DNA from: Corynebacterium breve
Lineage (GTDB): Bacteria; Actinomycetota; Actinomycetes; Mycobacteriales; Mycobacteriaceae
DNA length: 64,000 nucleotides
Assembly: GCF_030252165.1 (NCBI RefSeq)
Contig: NZ_CP126969.1
Location: 372,001-436,000, forward strand
Direction of reading: 5' to 3'
Both the position numbers and the translations under genes were made by a program. The notes under the pieces were generated by a model. That model was given only the letters and a program-made list of their open reading frames with translations. It did not search any database and was not told the DNA's origin. Of this stretch, positions 8,945 through 18,464 are shown piece by piece (position 1 is the stretch's first letter; the number at the start of each line of letters is the position of its first letter).

Positions 8945-10227
8945 CATATCGTCGCGTTCACCGGCTTACTCCGCTGTTGCGCTTCTGGACGGTTCTCCTC
9001 GCCCTCGCCGCAGCGCTCCTTGCGAACCTCAACGAGGCTATGCTCAACCGACTGAGTGACGCGTTCAACTGGTACATCGTCGGTGGCGTAACGCTAGTTT
9101 TCTTGGCAGTGTTCGTGGTTTCGCAAATCTGGTGGGCTGCAATCGGATTTCAGCTTGACGACGAGGAAGTGCGTCTTAAGCACGGTGTCATCTCCAAGCA
9201 CTTGCGCACGGCCAGGTTCGACCGAATCCAAGCTGTCGATGTCGTCGAGCCACTGATTGCCCGGCTTTTCGGACTCGCTTCCGTCCGCGTCGAAACCGCC
9301 GGCGGATCCTCCTCCGCAATCGAAATCGGCTACCTCAATCGCCACGAGGCCGAGTCGCTCCGAGAGGAACTTCTCATCCGAGTCGGTGGCGAGACGATCG
9401 AGAACCCAGATTATGTCATCGAGCCGATCCCGATCATGCGCTCTCTCGTCGGCGCGCTGCTTCGCGGCTCAACTGCAGTGGGTATCGTGTGGATCTTGCT
9501 GACGCTCGCGGCCCCGCTGGCTACCGCCACGATCATCCCATTATTGGTAGCTTTCGTTCCTCCTGCTTGGGAAATGATTGATCGTTCATGGCGCTTCAAC
9601 GCACGCTTAGACGACGAAGTACTGCACCTGTCGTACGGGCTTGCTTCTCGACGACGCCAATCCGTCCCACTTGCTCACTTCCATGGAATCTCGATCTCGC
9701 AGCCCATGTTGTGGCGATTGTTTGGGTGGTGGAGCGTGTCCGTCTCTGTTGCGGGCTATGGAGGTGCGTCAAACAAAAGCTCTGGCACTACCAAGATTCT
9801 TCCGGTGGGTACTCGTGAGCAGGCAATGAGCCTTGTTGCTCTCGTGGGCGCCCTAGATCGTGCCGAATTAGAGGGGTACGCTGCACCCGAAGGAGCGACA
9901 CATCCTACGTTCACCTCTCCGAAGCGCGCTTGGATAGTTTCACCGATCGACCTGCGTCAACAGGCGACCACGATGCATCGAAACGTTGCTATCACTCATT
10001 GCGGGAAGTTCGTGCGGCGTGTCTCCATGATCGAGGTCGAACACATCCAAGAGTTGTCGCTCCGTCGAGGACCAGTTCAGAATCTGTTGGGACTGTCGAA
10101 CGTCCGCTTCGACTTGGTTCCTGGCCCCGTGAAAATGGTTGCTCGCGATATGGACGTCCAGGAAGCTGAGATTCTGGTCGACAGGCTACGCACACGTGAG
10201 TTGCCAAGCCTTACACTGGGCACATGA
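8941..10227 (+). CDS. Bacterial PH-domain membrane protein, YdbT-like
   Basis: The 428-residue partner of the preceding gene starts at GTG 8941. It alternates paired transmembrane helices with three bPH2 domains; the repeated signature is a run ending in an Arg-Ile-Gln or His-Ile-Gln core (FDRIQAVDV near 95, LAHFHGISI near 241, VEHIQELSL near 363). The short and long PH proteins presumably form one complex in the cytoplasmic membrane. It overlaps the MOSC gene by 4 nt. No enzymatic motif is seen. Confidence 0.8.
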   Translation: MTYRRVHRLTPLLRFWTVLLALAAALLANLNEAMLNRLSDAFNWYIVGGVTLVFLAVFVVSQIWWAAIGFQLDDEEVRLKHGVISKHLRTARFDRIQAVDVVEPLIARLFGLASVRVETAGGSSSAIEIGYLNRHEAESLREELLIRVGGETIENPDYVIEPIPIMRSLVGALLRGSTAVGIVWILLTLAAPLATATIIPLLVAFVPPAWEMIDRSWRFNARLDDEVLHLSYGLASRRRQSVPLAHFHGISISQPMLWRLFGWWSVSVSVAGYGGASNKSSGTTKILPVGTREQAMSLVALVGALDRAELEGYAAPEGATHPTFTSPKRAWIVSPIDLRQQATTMHRNVAITHCGKFVRRVSMIEVEHIQELSLRRGPVQNLLGLSNVRFDLVPGPVKMVARDMDVQEAEILVDRLRTRELPSLTLGT

Positions 10228-10865
10228 GGATTCTCAGTACCAACGTTGCGGTCGCTCGCCTTGATCCAGGTGGGGCAGAGCGGGTTAGTGGAATCGATAA
10301 GCGTCCAGTGGCGCGATTGGTCGTCGATAAGCCAGGACCAAACTACGGTGATGGTTCCGGTGTCGCGGGGGACACAGTCGGTGATACTGAGCATCACGGC
10401 GGTGAGCATAAAGCCGTTTACGCATTTTCGCGGGAACGCTTGGACTGGTGGGAGCGAAAGCTTGATCGCTCGTTTGCATGCGGTTCCTTCGGGGAGAATC
10501 TCACCACAACTGGTATTGATCTCGCGGAATTGTTGATTAACCAGCGCATTGCCGTGGGATCGACTGTCCTGGAAGTGTCGGTTCCGCGCAGTCCATGCCG
10601 TACTTTCGCGGGCTGGATTGGGGTTGACAAGTGGCAGAAACGGTTCACCGCAAGTGGCGATTGCGGAGCGTACTTTCGCGTGATCCAGCCAGGTGAAATC
10701 GTTGCCGGGGACGGCTTAGAGCTCCTTGATCGCCCCGATCATGGCATCACCATGGGAATGGCGTTCCGAGCCAAGATGGGGGATCAGGAGCTAGCAAGAA
10801 AGGTGTGGGAAGCGCGGATACTTCCGCCAATGTTGCAGCATCGTCTCGATCGTCGTTTTGGCTAG
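10224..10865 (+). CDS. MOSC-domain protein (YiiM-like)
   Basis: The 213-residue protein shows the MOSC signature: GDTVGDTEHHGGEHKAVYAF (49-68), GSFGENLTT (87-95) and the cysteine motif VPRSPCRTF with Cys125, the residue that carries sulfur or molybdenum cofactor in MOSC proteins. YiiM/YcbX-type members detoxify N-hydroxylated compounds using molybdenum cofactor. It closes the mntR-ydbS-ydbT-MOSC run and converges on the HNH gene with a 4-nt overlap. Whether it needs a partner reductase cannot be seen here. Confidence 0.8.
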   Translation: MRILSTNVAVARLDPGGAERVSGIDKRPVARLVVDKPGPNYGDGSGVAGDTVGDTEHHGGEHKAVYAFSRERLDWWERKLDRSFACGSFGENLTTTGIDLAELLINQRIAVGSTVLEVSVPRSPCRTFAGWIGVDKWQKRFTASGDCGAYFRVIQPGEIVAGDGLELLDRPDHGITMGMAFRAKMGDQELARKVWEARILPPMLQHRLDRRFG

Positions 10866-12103
10866 AACGGCGGGGCGTTGGGATCACCGATGCTGGCGTA
10901 CCGTCGCGGGTCTTTCGGTGGGCGTAGTGGCCCTTTCCTCATCCTGCGACGTTGTTTGCGGTGGTTAAGTGTGCTAATCCAACGTGCGTTCTTGGGTGCG
11001 AGAGGCCCCGAAGCTTCATCGACTGACCAAGTGCCGTCAGAAAAAAGCCAGTAAACATCACCTGTAATGGGGTCGAGGATGTAGTTGATGACCCCGTCAG
11101 TTTTGCGATTGTGGTGGTGAGCGCAGAGGCACACCATATTCCACGGCGTAGTTGGGCCGCCTTCGTCCCAGTTCACGCGGTGGTCTTTCTCAGTGCGGTG
11201 TGCAGGCCGTGAGCACCCAGGCCAGCGACATGTACCGTCGCGGCCCTCAAGGTAGGCACGGATCCGAGAAGTGACGCGATAGGCAGTGGTCTGTTCGGTT
11301 GCAGCCGCGAGAATGTCGCGGGAGTAGGTGGTCAACTCGTCGGCGAGAGCGGAGCCACTTTGACCGAGGAATCCGACACCAGGCATCCAGACGGGAGAGT
11401 CGACTATGTCGGAGGCACGATAAAGGTTCATGACGATCTTGATATCGGCCTTGCCCAGCAAAAGCTCGGCGTGTGCTTCCGCCAAGGTGAGATCGTTGTT
11501 CGCTGCGTGCTTGCGGATGAGCGCGTCGACTCGCCCGGCAGTAACCGGATCCCAAGTGGATGAAACTGTGAACGTGCCGTCCGAATTCTCTACATTCGAG
11601 TATCTGGCATAAGGGTCCTCGGGTTCTGTGCCTTCTTCAACGGCAAGTAGCCGGAGGAACTCGGTGAGTTTATTGCAGATTTTCGTCGTGCCAGGCATCG
11701 CCTGATTTGGGCGTGTTGGCGTAAGAAATTCGACCAGAAACTGGTCAATTGAGGCCTGATTGTCTGTATCGCCCCAGAAGGTATCGCAGCAAAGAGTAAG
11801 ACCGATACGACGTAAAACATGGATGCTGACATGCATCATCGATTCGACTAGCGCTGAGAAATTCGGAAGGTACTCGAGCGTCTCGAGCGCAAGAAGGTTG
11901 TTTGCATTGGCGTGGTCGGAGCCCCCGATGTGCGCACGTAAGGATGCGGCGTGTTCGGTCCAATCGCGAACGTCGGCTTGAGTTTGGACAGAGGCGTAGA
12001 TGCTTTGCCACATGTTGTATTCGGCGCGGCGAATCTCTGTTTGGTGGATTGCTAGCGGATGCTGCGTTGAGCAGATGGAATAAAAGTTGGAAGACACGGA
12101 CAC
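10862..12103 (-). CDS. DUF222/HNH endonuclease-like protein (13E12-type)
   Basis: The frame is open to 12148 (TTG, 428 aa), but GTG 12103 follows a good ribosome site (AGGGGG), so about 413 residues is more likely. The first 300 residues are the helical DUF222 domain. Near the C-terminus is a zinc-bound HNH nuclease core beginning CRWPGCSRPAHRTEKDHRVN, followed by CLCAHHHNRKTDG with the second Cys pair and catalytic His residues. Such proteins are numerous in actinobacterial genomes, often near mobile elements, and no physiological role is firmly known. No insertion sequence or attachment site is visible beside it. Confidence 0.8.
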   Translation of the reverse strand: MSVSSNFYSICSTQHPLAIHQTEIRRAEYNMWQSIYASVQTQADVRDWTEHAASLRAHIGGSDHANANNLLALETLEYLPNFSALVESMMHVSIHVLRRIGLTLCCDTFWGDTDNQASIDQFLVEFLTPTRPNQAMPGTTKICNKLTEFLRLLAVEEGTEPEDPYARYSNVENSDGTFTVSSTWDPVTAGRVDALIRKHAANNDLTLAEAHAELLLGKADIKIVMNLYRASDIVDSPVWMPGVGFLGQSGSALADELTTYSRDILAAATEQTTAYRVTSRIRAYLEGRDGTCRWPGCSRPAHRTEKDHRVNWDEGGPTTPWNMVCLCAHHHNRKTDGVINYILDPITGDVYWLFSDGTWSVDEASGPLAPKNARWISTLNHRKQRRRMRKGPLRPPKDPRRYASIGDPNAPPF

Positions 12104-12207
12104 GTCACCCCCTGACGTGGAATCGCTCTGATGTTCTGTCTTCAACAATACCCGATTCGAACAGTAGTTCTAGTCGGGAACGTGTTTGTTATCAAAGCGT
12201 TACATTC

Positions 12208-12678
12208 TTAAACCCCGCCGGGAAAGCCGAGCTGTCGCCACGCTTCGTAACACGCAACGGCCGCAGAGTTGGACAGATTCATCGAGCGTCGCGCAGGCAA
12301 CATCGGAATTCGCAGCTCGGCCGTGACGCGAGTTTTCGCGAGATGCTCGTCCGGCAAGCCAGTAGGCTCCGTGCCAAACAGCAATGCATCTCCGGGGCGG
12401 AACTCGATATCAGTGAATCGGGTGGTAGCTCTCGTCGTAAATGCAAAAATGCGGGAGTTTGGCAGTGCATCGAAGCATGCGTCGATATCAGGGTGGACTT
12501 CAACGTGTGCGAGGTCGTGGTAATCCAGTCCTGAACGGCGTAGATGCTTGTCATCGAGGGAGAAGCCCAGCGGTTCAACAAGGTGAAGTGTGGCACCCGT
12601 TCCGGCGCACATGCGAATGGCGTTGCCAGTATTCGGCGGGATGACGGGATTATCGAAGATGACATGCAATTCTGACAC
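12208..12678 (-). CDS. trmL: tRNA (cytidine(34)-2'-O)-methyltransferase TrmL
   Basis: The 156-residue SPOUT methyltransferase is the size of TrmL, which lacks a separate RNA-binding domain. The trefoil-knot motifs are present: [12 protein letters not shown] near residue 14, FGTEPTGLP near 100 and [15 protein letters not shown] near 130. It methylates the wobble ribose of tRNA-Leu with S-adenosylmethionine. It starts at GTG 12678 and is transcribed away from folD, which begins 24 nt later on the other strand. General SpoU-type activity on another tRNA cannot be excluded. Confidence 0.88.
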   Translation of the reverse strand: MSELHVIFDNPVIPPNTGNAIRMCAGTGATLHLVEPLGFSLDDKHLRRSGLDYHDLAHVEVHPDIDACFDALPNSRIFAFTTRATTRFTDIEFRPGDALLFGTEPTGLPDEHLAKTRVTAELRIPMLPARRSMNLSNSAAVACYEAWRQLGFPGGV

Positions 12679-12702
12679 GCGCTTCAGTCTAGGATAGGGA
12701 AC

Positions 12703-13551
12703 GTGACTGCTATCAAATTGGACGGAAAACTCTACCGCGACGAAATCTTCGCGGATCTACAGGTGCGCGTTGCCGCTTTGCGTGAAAAGGGCATCATCCC
12801 AGGGCTGGCGACAGTGCTGGTCGGCGAGGATCCTGCGTCGCAGAATTACGTGCGCATGAAGCACCAGGATTGCGAGAAGCTGGGCATTCGCTCGGTGCAA
12901 AAGCAGCTCCCGGCAGATGCAACGCAGGAAGATGTTGAAACGCTTATCGACGAGCTCAACGCGGACGACGAGGTCACCGGCTACATTGTGCAGCTTCCGC
13001 TTCCGAAGCATATTGACGAAAACGCGATCCTAGAACGCATCGACCCTGCGAAGGACGCGGACGGATTGCATCCGGTGAACCTAGGCAAGCTGGTGCTCAA
13101 TGAGCCGGCTCCGCTGCCCTGCACACCAAACGGTTCGATTCACCTACTCAAGCGGTTCGGCGTGGAGCTCGATGGAGCGAAGGTTGTTGTTATTGGCCGT
13201 GGCGTGACCGTAGGTCGTCCGATTGGTTTGATCCTGACCCGTCGCAGCGAAAACTCAACCGTGACTCTATGTCATACCGGCACCAAGGATCTGAAAGCAG
13301 AAACCACCGAGGCAGACGTCATTATTGCGGCGGCTGGCGTCCCGCATATGCTCACAGCGGACATGGTAAAGCCGGGCGCAGCTGTGTTGGATGTGGGCGT
13401 TTCACGCGTGGACGGAAAAACCACTGGCGACGTTCACCCAGACGTATGGGAGGTTGCCGGCGCGGTGTCCCCGAACCCAGGTGGCGTCGGCCCGCTCACA
13501 CGTGCGTTCTTGGTACGCAACGTTGTGGAACGGGCGGAACAGCTTGGCTAA
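12703..13551 (+). CDS. folD: Bifunctional methylenetetrahydrofolate dehydrogenase/cyclohydrolase FolD
   Basis: The 282-residue protein has the expected length and motifs: Tyr49-Val-x-x-Lys53 with the catalytic lysine, VQLPLPKHI near 100, [11 protein letters not shown] near 121 and the NADP-binding [11 protein letters not shown] near 165. It interconverts 5,10-methylene-, methenyl- and 10-formyl-tetrahydrofolate, feeding purine, methionine and formyl-Met synthesis. It starts at GTG 12703 after AGGGA. The DUF3017 gene starts inside its last codons, so they form one operon. Confidence 0.96.
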   Translation: MTAIKLDGKLYRDEIFADLQVRVAALREKGIIPGLATVLVGEDPASQNYVRMKHQDCEKLGIRSVQKQLPADATQEDVETLIDELNADDEVTGYIVQLPLPKHIDENAILERIDPAKDADGLHPVNLGKLVLNEPAPLPCTPNGSIHLLKRFGVELDGAKVVVIGRGVTVGRPIGLILTRRSENSTVTLCHTGTKDLKAETTEADVIIAAAGVPHMLTADMVKPGAAVLDVGVSRVDGKTTGDVHPDVWEVAGAVSPNPGGVGPLTRAFLVRNVVERAEQLG

Positions 13552-13867
13552 CCTCTCGCTGGACAACCCACACGACCTAGACAACCGTCCTTCTGTATTC
13601 CCCAAGTGGGCACAGTGGGGCGGGGTCGTTGCGCTGTTCGTCGGATTGATTGTGGCCACGGCATACGCGCTAACAGAGCATTGGCGACGAGCCACGTTTG
13701 TCCTTGGCGCGTCAATGCTCTGGGTAGCAGTGCTGCGGATAACCTGCGATTCAAAAGTGATCGGACTCATCGCGGTACGGTCGAGGCGGTTTGATGTGCT
13801 GTTCAGCAGCCTTCTCGGCGCAGCAATGATTTGGATGTCGGTATCTATCGACTCGCTGGGTAGCTAG
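13544..13867 (+). CDS. DUF3017 small membrane protein
   Basis: The frame is open from 13391, but the upstream part is a shadow of folD; TTG 13544, preceded by GGGCGGAA, gives a 107-residue protein beginning [20 protein letters not shown]. Three hydrophobic helices follow (about 23-42, 52-66 and 84-100). DUF3017 proteins commonly sit directly behind folD in actinobacteria, which supports both start and identity. Function is unknown. The end overlaps the end of metX on the other strand by 4 nt. Confidence 0.72.
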   Translation: MANLSLDNPHDLDNRPSVFPKWAQWGGVVALFVGLIVATAYALTEHWRRATFVLGASMLWVAVLRITCDSKVIGLIAVRSRRFDVLFSSLLGAAMIWMSVSIDSLGS

Positions 13868-15006
13868 ATGTCATAGATACCGTTGCGCTCGGCAAGCTCA
13901 TTCGGGGAGGGGACTTGCTGGGTAAGCGCGATGAAGTTGCGCAGGATGCGATCCATCTGGCGCGTTTCGACGAGAAAAGCGTCGTGTCCCACAGGGGATA
14001 CAATCTTGGCCATCGCAAGTAGGTTGCCAAGGTTGCGTGATAGGTGTTCCTGCTGGTGGTAAGGATACAGAATATCTGTGTCTACTCCGACAATCATGGT
14101 CGGAACGATTGAGCTAGCTAGGGCCTTGTTCAACCCACCACGCCCGCGGCCAATGTCATGCCTGTTGAGCGCGTCGGTCAGCGCGACGTAGGACCCAGCA
14201 TCGAAACGCTCGACTAACTTGTCTCCTTGGTAATCAAGGTAACTTTGCACTGCAAACCGCTGATCGTCTCGTCGATAAGCTCCAAGCGGGTTTTCTCCGG
14301 CCTGCGGGATGGTGCCGAATCGCTCGTCTAACTCCTGCTCACCGCGATAAGTAAGGTGGGCGATGCGACGAGCGGCGGCGAGGCCGTTCTGCGGGGAGGC
14401 ACCGGTGGAGTAATAATCGCCGTTCGCCCAGGCTGGGTCACGGACAATCGCAGAAATCTGGGCGGACTGAATGCCAATCTGCCAAGCGCTGGAACGCGCG
14501 GAAACAGCGATGACGCAGGCGTACCCCATGGCGTCGGGGAAGAGAATCGTCCACTCAAGCGCGCGGGCACCGCCCATGGAACCGCCGAGGACGGCGTGAA
14601 ATCGCGTAATCCCGAGTTCTTCTAGGAAGATTTGCTCCGCGCGGACCTGATCGCGGATTGAGGTAGCGGGAAACCGTGATCCCCAAGGCGTGCCGTCAGG
14701 ATGGATGCTGGTAGGGCCGGTAGTCCCCGAGCAGCCGCCGATGACGTTGGTGCAGATGATGCACCACTCATCGGTATCCAAAGCGAGGCCAGGACCGATG
14801 AGCCCTTCCCACCATGTCGCGGCGTCGGAATCGCCGGTGAGGGCGTGCTCGACAAGCACGATGTTGTTTTTGCCATGAGGGTCACCGCGAAACTCGCCCC
14901 ATCGTTGGAAAGCAACTGTCGCGTCGTTGATTACGGCACCAGCCTCGGTGATGAAATCGCCGATGGGTTGGTGGCTGAGAACTCCCTCTTTGGGGAGATT
15001 TAGCAC
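13864..15006 (-). CDS. metX: Homoserine O-acetyltransferase MetX
   Basis: The 380-residue alpha/beta hydrolase carries nucleophile Ser143 in LGGSMGGARA and catalytic Asp311 (VDTDILYP) and His341 (GHDAFLVE). It transfers acetyl from acetyl-CoA to homoserine, the first committed step of methionine synthesis by direct sulfhydrylation. The GTG start at 15006 overlaps the end of metY by 7 nt, so metY-metX is a coupled operon. It should be repressed with metY by McbR. Confidence 0.95.
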   Translation of the reverse strand: MLNLPKEGVLSHQPIGDFITEAGAVINDATVAFQRWGEFRGDPHGKNNIVLVEHALTGDSDAATWWEGLIGPGLALDTDEWCIICTNVIGGCSGTTGPTSIHPDGTPWGSRFPATSIRDQVRAEQIFLEELGITRFHAVLGGSMGGARALEWTILFPDAMGYACVIAVSARSSAWQIGIQSAQISAIVRDPAWANGDYYSTGASPQNGLAAARRIAHLTYRGEQELDERFGTIPQAGENPLGAYRRDDQRFAVQSYLDYQGDKLVERFDAGSYVALTDALNRHDIGRGRGGLNKALASSIVPTMIVGVDTDILYPYHQQEHLSRNLGNLLAMAKIVSPVGHDAFLVETRQMDRILRNFIALTQQVPSPNELAERNGIYDI

Positions 15007-16328
15007 TGGACGGCCTCGAAACCGAGCTTGAGATCGTTGATGATGTCGTCGACGTTCTCGATGCCGACGGACAGGCGGACGGTGGATTGAGAAATGCCCG
15101 CGAGCGCCAAGCCCTCTTCGTCGGACTGGGAGTGTGTGGTTGATGCCGGGTGGACGACGAGGGAGCGAACGTCACCGATGTTGGCGACGTTGGAGTGGAG
15201 CTTCAACGCATCGATAAATGCCCAAGCGTTGGTGCGGTCGTTCTGGTCACCGGCAATGTTGAAGGAGAGAACTGCGCCGGTGTACTTGAGGCCCAGCTTC
15301 TCCTTGGTTGCAAACCACGGAGAAGCTTCGAGGCCTGCGAAATTGACGGACTCAACCTTGTCGTGGGACGCGAGGAACTCTGCGACCTTCTGTGCATTCT
15401 CGTTGTGCTTTTCAATTCGTAGGCTCAGGGTGTCTAGGCCCTGGAGCGTGACCCACGCATGGAATGGAGAAAGGGATGCGCCGGTATCGCGAAGGACGCC
15501 TGCGCGGAGCTTGAGTGCGAAGGCTGCCTCGCCAAGGTCTGCGTACTTCAGGCCGTGGTACGCGGCATCAGGGTTTACAAAGTACGGGAAGACAGGTTCG
15601 CCCTCGCGCTCTACTGTCCAATCAAACTTGCCACCATCGACGACAATGCCGCCCATAACGGAGCCGTTGCCGGAGTAGACCTTGGTCAAGGACGCGACAA
15701 CGAGGTCGGCGCCAAGCTCAATCGGACGCACGAGAGCAGCGGTAGCCATCGTGTTATCGACGATCAAGGGGACGGCGTTCTTGTGTGCGACCTCGGCTAC
15801 TGCTGGAATGTCAAGGACATCAGCGATCGGGTTGCCAAAAGTCTCACCGTAGAATGCCTTGGTGTTCGGGCGGACCGCGGCTTGCCAAGACTCAGGATCG
15901 TCAGGGTTCTCTACGAAGGACACCTCAATGCCTAAACGGGCGAGGGTGGTAAAGAACAGGGTATGAGTGCCACCGTAGAGGCGTGGTGAGGTCACGATAT
16001 GATCACCCGCAGACGCGAGGTTGATCAGCGCAGAAGTCTGGGCTGCTTGGCCGGACGCAAACGCGACGGCTGCGACGCCACCCTCTAAGGTTGCGATGCG
16101 GTCCTCGAGAGCGCTGGTCGTTGGGTTGCCCAGGCGGGTGTAAATCGGGCCGGCATCGGAAAGGTTGAAGCGGTTGGCCGCGTGTTGTGCATCATCGAAG
16201 ACGTACGAGGTGGTCATGTAAATCGGCTGATTGCGTGCGCCGAAATCGGAATCTAAGTGCTGACCTGCGTGAATGGACTGGGTCTCAAAAGCCCATTCAG
16301 AGGCGTTGGCGTTATCGTACTGAGGCAT
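15000..16328 (-). CDS. metY: O-acetylhomoserine sulfhydrylase MetY
   Basis: The 442-residue Cys/Met-metabolism PLP enzyme has Lys216 in VVASLTKVYSG as Schiff-base lysine and YTRLGNPT near 63-70. Its length (over 420) fits MetY rather than the shorter MetB. It converts O-acetylhomoserine and sulfide to homocysteine. As first gene of metYX it is preceded by two McbR-like operators at 16394 and 16449. Confidence 0.95.
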   Translation of the reverse strand: MPQYDNANASEWAFETQSIHAGQHLDSDFGARNQPIYMTTSYVFDDAQHAANRFNLSDAGPIYTRLGNPTTSALEDRIATLEGGVAAVAFASGQAAQTSALINLASAGDHIVTSPRLYGGTHTLFFTTLARLGIEVSFVENPDDPESWQAAVRPNTKAFYGETFGNPIADVLDIPAVAEVAHKNAVPLIVDNTMATAALVRPIELGADLVVASLTKVYSGNGSVMGGIVVDGGKFDWTVEREGEPVFPYFVNPDAAYHGLKYADLGEAAFALKLRAGVLRDTGASLSPFHAWVTLQGLDTLSLRIEKHNENAQKVAEFLASHDKVESVNFAGLEASPWFATKEKLGLKYTGAVLSFNIAGDQNDRTNAWAFIDALKLHSNVANIGDVRSLVVHPASTTHSQSDEEGLALAGISQSTVRLSVGIENVDDIINDLKLGFEAVQC

Positions 16329-16393
16329 CGTGGCCCTCCTTGCAATGAAACTACGTCGGTTTTGTAAGAGTGTACGTCGACGCTGTGCCGGTG

Positions 16394-16409
16394 CAAACTA
16401 AGCGGTCTA
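16394..16409 (-). promoter_or_regulatory. Candidate McbR operator, proximal to metY
   Basis: The plus strand reads CAAAC-TAAGCG-GTCTA, 66-81 nt upstream of metY. One half-site of TAGAC-N6-GTCTA is perfect and three of five positions match in the other. The spacer TAAGC is shared with the distal site. Confidence 0.45.
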
Positions 16410-16448
16410 TTTTCGCCAATAACCTCGGGGTAGGGGCATGAATATAAT

Positions 16449-16464
16449 TAGACTAAGCAGTCTT
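16449..16464 (-). promoter_or_regulatory. Candidate McbR operator, distal to metY
   Basis: The plus strand reads TAGAC-TAAGCA-GTCTT, nine of ten consensus positions. It overlaps the stop codon of the metallo-hydrolase gene and lies 121-136 nt upstream of metY. With the proximal site it could support cooperative repression. Confidence 0.55.
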
Positions 16465-17052
16465 GAAGTTCTTTCCCTGGGGGACCCTTGTGTAGCCTGG
16501 AACGCCAAGGTTCTCATATACGTTGTCGTACAGGTTGCGGCCCTTGTCGGACAAGACTTCGTCGTGAATCGGGATCGTTCGCTCGGCGTTGATCTCACGC
16601 GCCCAATTTGCAGCAAACTCTCCCTTTACCCAAGGGCAAGCAATCGGCATGAGAAGAGTTCGCACGCCTTCGATCTCGATGAATTCATCGCCGGGGTGGA
16701 GAACGCCGTCAAAGAAATAGCCAACGTTTTCTGGACGGGGAAGATCTGGATGGATCATCTCATGGATTTCTCCCACACAGGAGATTTCCTGGCCAAGCAC
16801 CGTAATCTGCTCGCCGGACCGGACGACGGTGCCCGTACCCAATTCGTCGACTACGGCGTGCGGACCAAAAACCGGTAGACCCGAGGCTCGGATTGCTGCA
16901 GTATCGCAATGGTCAGGGTGGATGTGGGTGATGAGAACTGCCTGGGCTTTTTCTAATTGCGGGTCATCGGTTAGGTTGCCTGGGTCGATGACAAAGCGGC
17001 CTTCTGGCGCATCGACGGCAACGGTGGAATGTCCGAGAAGAATGATGTTCAT
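16453..17052 (-). CDS. UlaG-like metallo-beta-lactamase-fold hydrolase
   Basis: The 199-residue protein has the metal-binding HxHxDH motif as HIHPDH (43-48) and later single His residues typical of the fold. Its short length and opening ([13 protein letters not shown]) resemble UlaG/YtnP-type family members annotated as metal-dependent hydrolases. It overlaps the end of pdxR by 4 nt and probably shares its transcript. The substrate is unknown. The stop codon lies within a McbR-like operator that belongs to metY. Confidence 0.8.
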   Translation of the reverse strand: MNIILLGHSTVAVDAPEGRFVIDPGNLTDDPQLEKAQAVLITHIHPDHCDTAAIRASGLPVFGPHAVVDELGTGTVVRSGEQITVLGQEISCVGEIHEMIHPDLPRPENVGYFFDGVLHPGDEFIEIEGVRTLLMPIACPWVKGEFAANWAREINAERTIPIHDEVLSDKGRNLYDNVYENLGVPGYTRVPQGKNFKTA

Positions 17053-18410
17053 GTTCCCGACGATAGCCGGGGAGAGGCGGAAGCCGCTTGGATGAGCACA
17101 TCAAGTGCAAAGCGCAGGTGCTCGTCGTCAAGCTGTCCAAATCCTAAGACCAGGCCGTTGTCAGCGCCGACTCCGGCCCAATAATCCTGCAGGGCGGTGA
17201 TTCCGATGCCCTGGGCTGCGCAGCGTGCGACTACGTCGGAGGCATCGACATCGAGGCATCGAATTACCGCATGTAAGCCTCCGACGACGGGGACTAATTG
17301 AAGATTGGGGCAGTCATCGAGGGCGCCGGTCAAGACGTCGCGACGACGCTGATAGGCCTTTCGCATTCGGCCGGTATGCCGACGAAGAGCGCCGCTAGCC
17401 AGGAACTGGGCAAGTGCTTCCTGGGTGATCGCACTCGCGGGCTGTCCGAGGATCGCTCTGATCTGGGCCACAGACGGGAGCGTTTGCTCGGGCACAACCA
17501 GGTAACCGCATGCCAGCGCTGGAGAAATGACCGACGAAAACGTGCCGAGCAATACCGTCTTCTCGGGCGCGAGAGCGGCGAGGGCAGGAAGCGGATGCCC
17601 GACATAGCGGAGCTCCGAATCGAAGTCGTCCTCAATCAGCCATGCGTCGTTGTCTCTTGCCCAGGCGACGAGTTCGGTGCGACGTGCCGCAGGCATCGAT
17701 CCCCCGAGCGGGTACTGATGGCTCGGAGTGACAAGAAGCGCTTCGAGCGAGCTACGTGGAGCTGTTACGCCCGATTCATCGACGGGAACTTCGACAACAT
17801 TGCACCCCAAGACCTCAGGTACACGACGCAGGCTGGGGTATCCGGGGGTCTCGACACCCACGCTCGAGATGCGGAGTGCACGAAGGAATAGGGCCAGCCC
17901 CTCTCTCGCGCCCGCGGTGACGACGACTCGTGCAGGATCCACAATCAATCCACGCATGAGCCGCAAGTGGTTGGCGATCTCTCGGCGAAAAGGCATCGAA
18001 CCGAGCGGGTCGGTTGGGGTTGGTGGGTGTGATGCGGCTTCGCGCCAAGCTGCGCGCCACTCCGGGGTGATGATGCCGGAGACGTCAGGACGGCCAGGGG
18101 TGAGTTCGGTCAGAGCGGAAGGCTCAATTGGCTTGCTCTCCGGCAAGCTAGATGGCGTGGGATGCAGCGTGGTCAGCTCGGGGTTGATACGCGTCCCGGA
18201 GCCGGCTTCGGCGACGAGGTAGCCCTCGGCGATGAGTTGTTCATAGGCGTTGACTACGGTTCCGCGTGAGCAGCCTAGACGACGAGCCGCCTGGCGGGTG
18301 GATTCTACGGGGTCGCCGGGCAGGAGCGCGCCTTTGGCAACAGCGGTGCGGATTTCGGCGGCGATTCTTAGGGGCAGCGTCATGGCATCAGCATAAGTGG
18401 TCCACTTCAA
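17049..18410 (-). CDS. pdxR: MocR-type regulator PdxR (GntR-aminotransferase fusion) with atypical PLP site
   Basis: A winged-helix GntR domain (about 10-77) is joined to an aminotransferase-like domain (about 100-453). It is divergent from pdxS, and the gap carries PdxR-like sites, so it should control vitamin B6 synthesis. The conserved DDFDSELRY (261-269) is kept, but the motif that normally supplies the Schiff-base lysine (GTFSK) reads GTFSS, with Ser293 in its place, and the following Arg-Leu of LRLGY is Ala-Cys. PLP might therefore bind only non-covalently. The first ATG (18410) lies beyond the operator palindrome; the internal ATG at 18383 ([11 protein letters not shown]) is a likely start. 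Confidence 0.82.
   Translation of the reverse strand: MKWTTYADAMTLPLRIAAEIRTAVAKGALLPGDPVESTRQAARRLGCSRGTVVNAYEQLIAEGYLVAEAGSGTRINPELTTLHPTPSSLPESKPIEPSALTELTPGRPDVSGIITPEWRAAWREAASHPPTPTDPLGSMPFRREIANHLRLMRGLIVDPARVVVTAGAREGLALFLRALRISSVGVETPGYPSLRRVPEVLGCNVVEVPVDESGVTAPRSSLEALLVTPSHQYPLGGSMPAARRTELVAWARDNDAWLIEDDFDSELRYVGHPLPALAALAPEKTVLLGTFSSVISPALACGYLVVPEQTLPSVAQIRAILGQPASAITQEALAQFLASGALRRHTGRMRKAYQRRRDVLTGALDDCPNLQLVPVVGGLHAVIRCLDVDASDVVARCAAQGIGITALQDYWAGVGADNGLVLGFGQLDDEHLRFALDVLIQAASASPRLSSGT
18395..18407. promoter_or_regulatory. Candidate PdxR operator (palindrome)
   Basis: AAGTGG-T-CCACTT is a perfect 6-1-6 inverted repeat and matches the C. glutamicum PdxR motif (AAAGTGGW followed by CTA) as remembered. 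It lies 58-70 nt upstream of pdxS and overlaps the annotated first codon of pdxR, favouring the later pdxR start. Confidence 0.6.
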
Positions 18411-18437
18411 CTCGCGGAAAATGGATCTGGCGTTGCA

Positions 18438-18444
18438 CCACTTT
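18438..18444 (-). promoter_or_regulatory. Second PdxR half-site
   Basis: CCACTTT (AAAGTGG on the minus strand) lies 21-27 nt before pdxS and repeats the PdxR motif. MocR regulators usually bind two or three such copies, so this one probably completes the operator. Confidence 0.5.
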
Positions 18445-18464
18445 GGCGGTGTTGGATAGATCTC

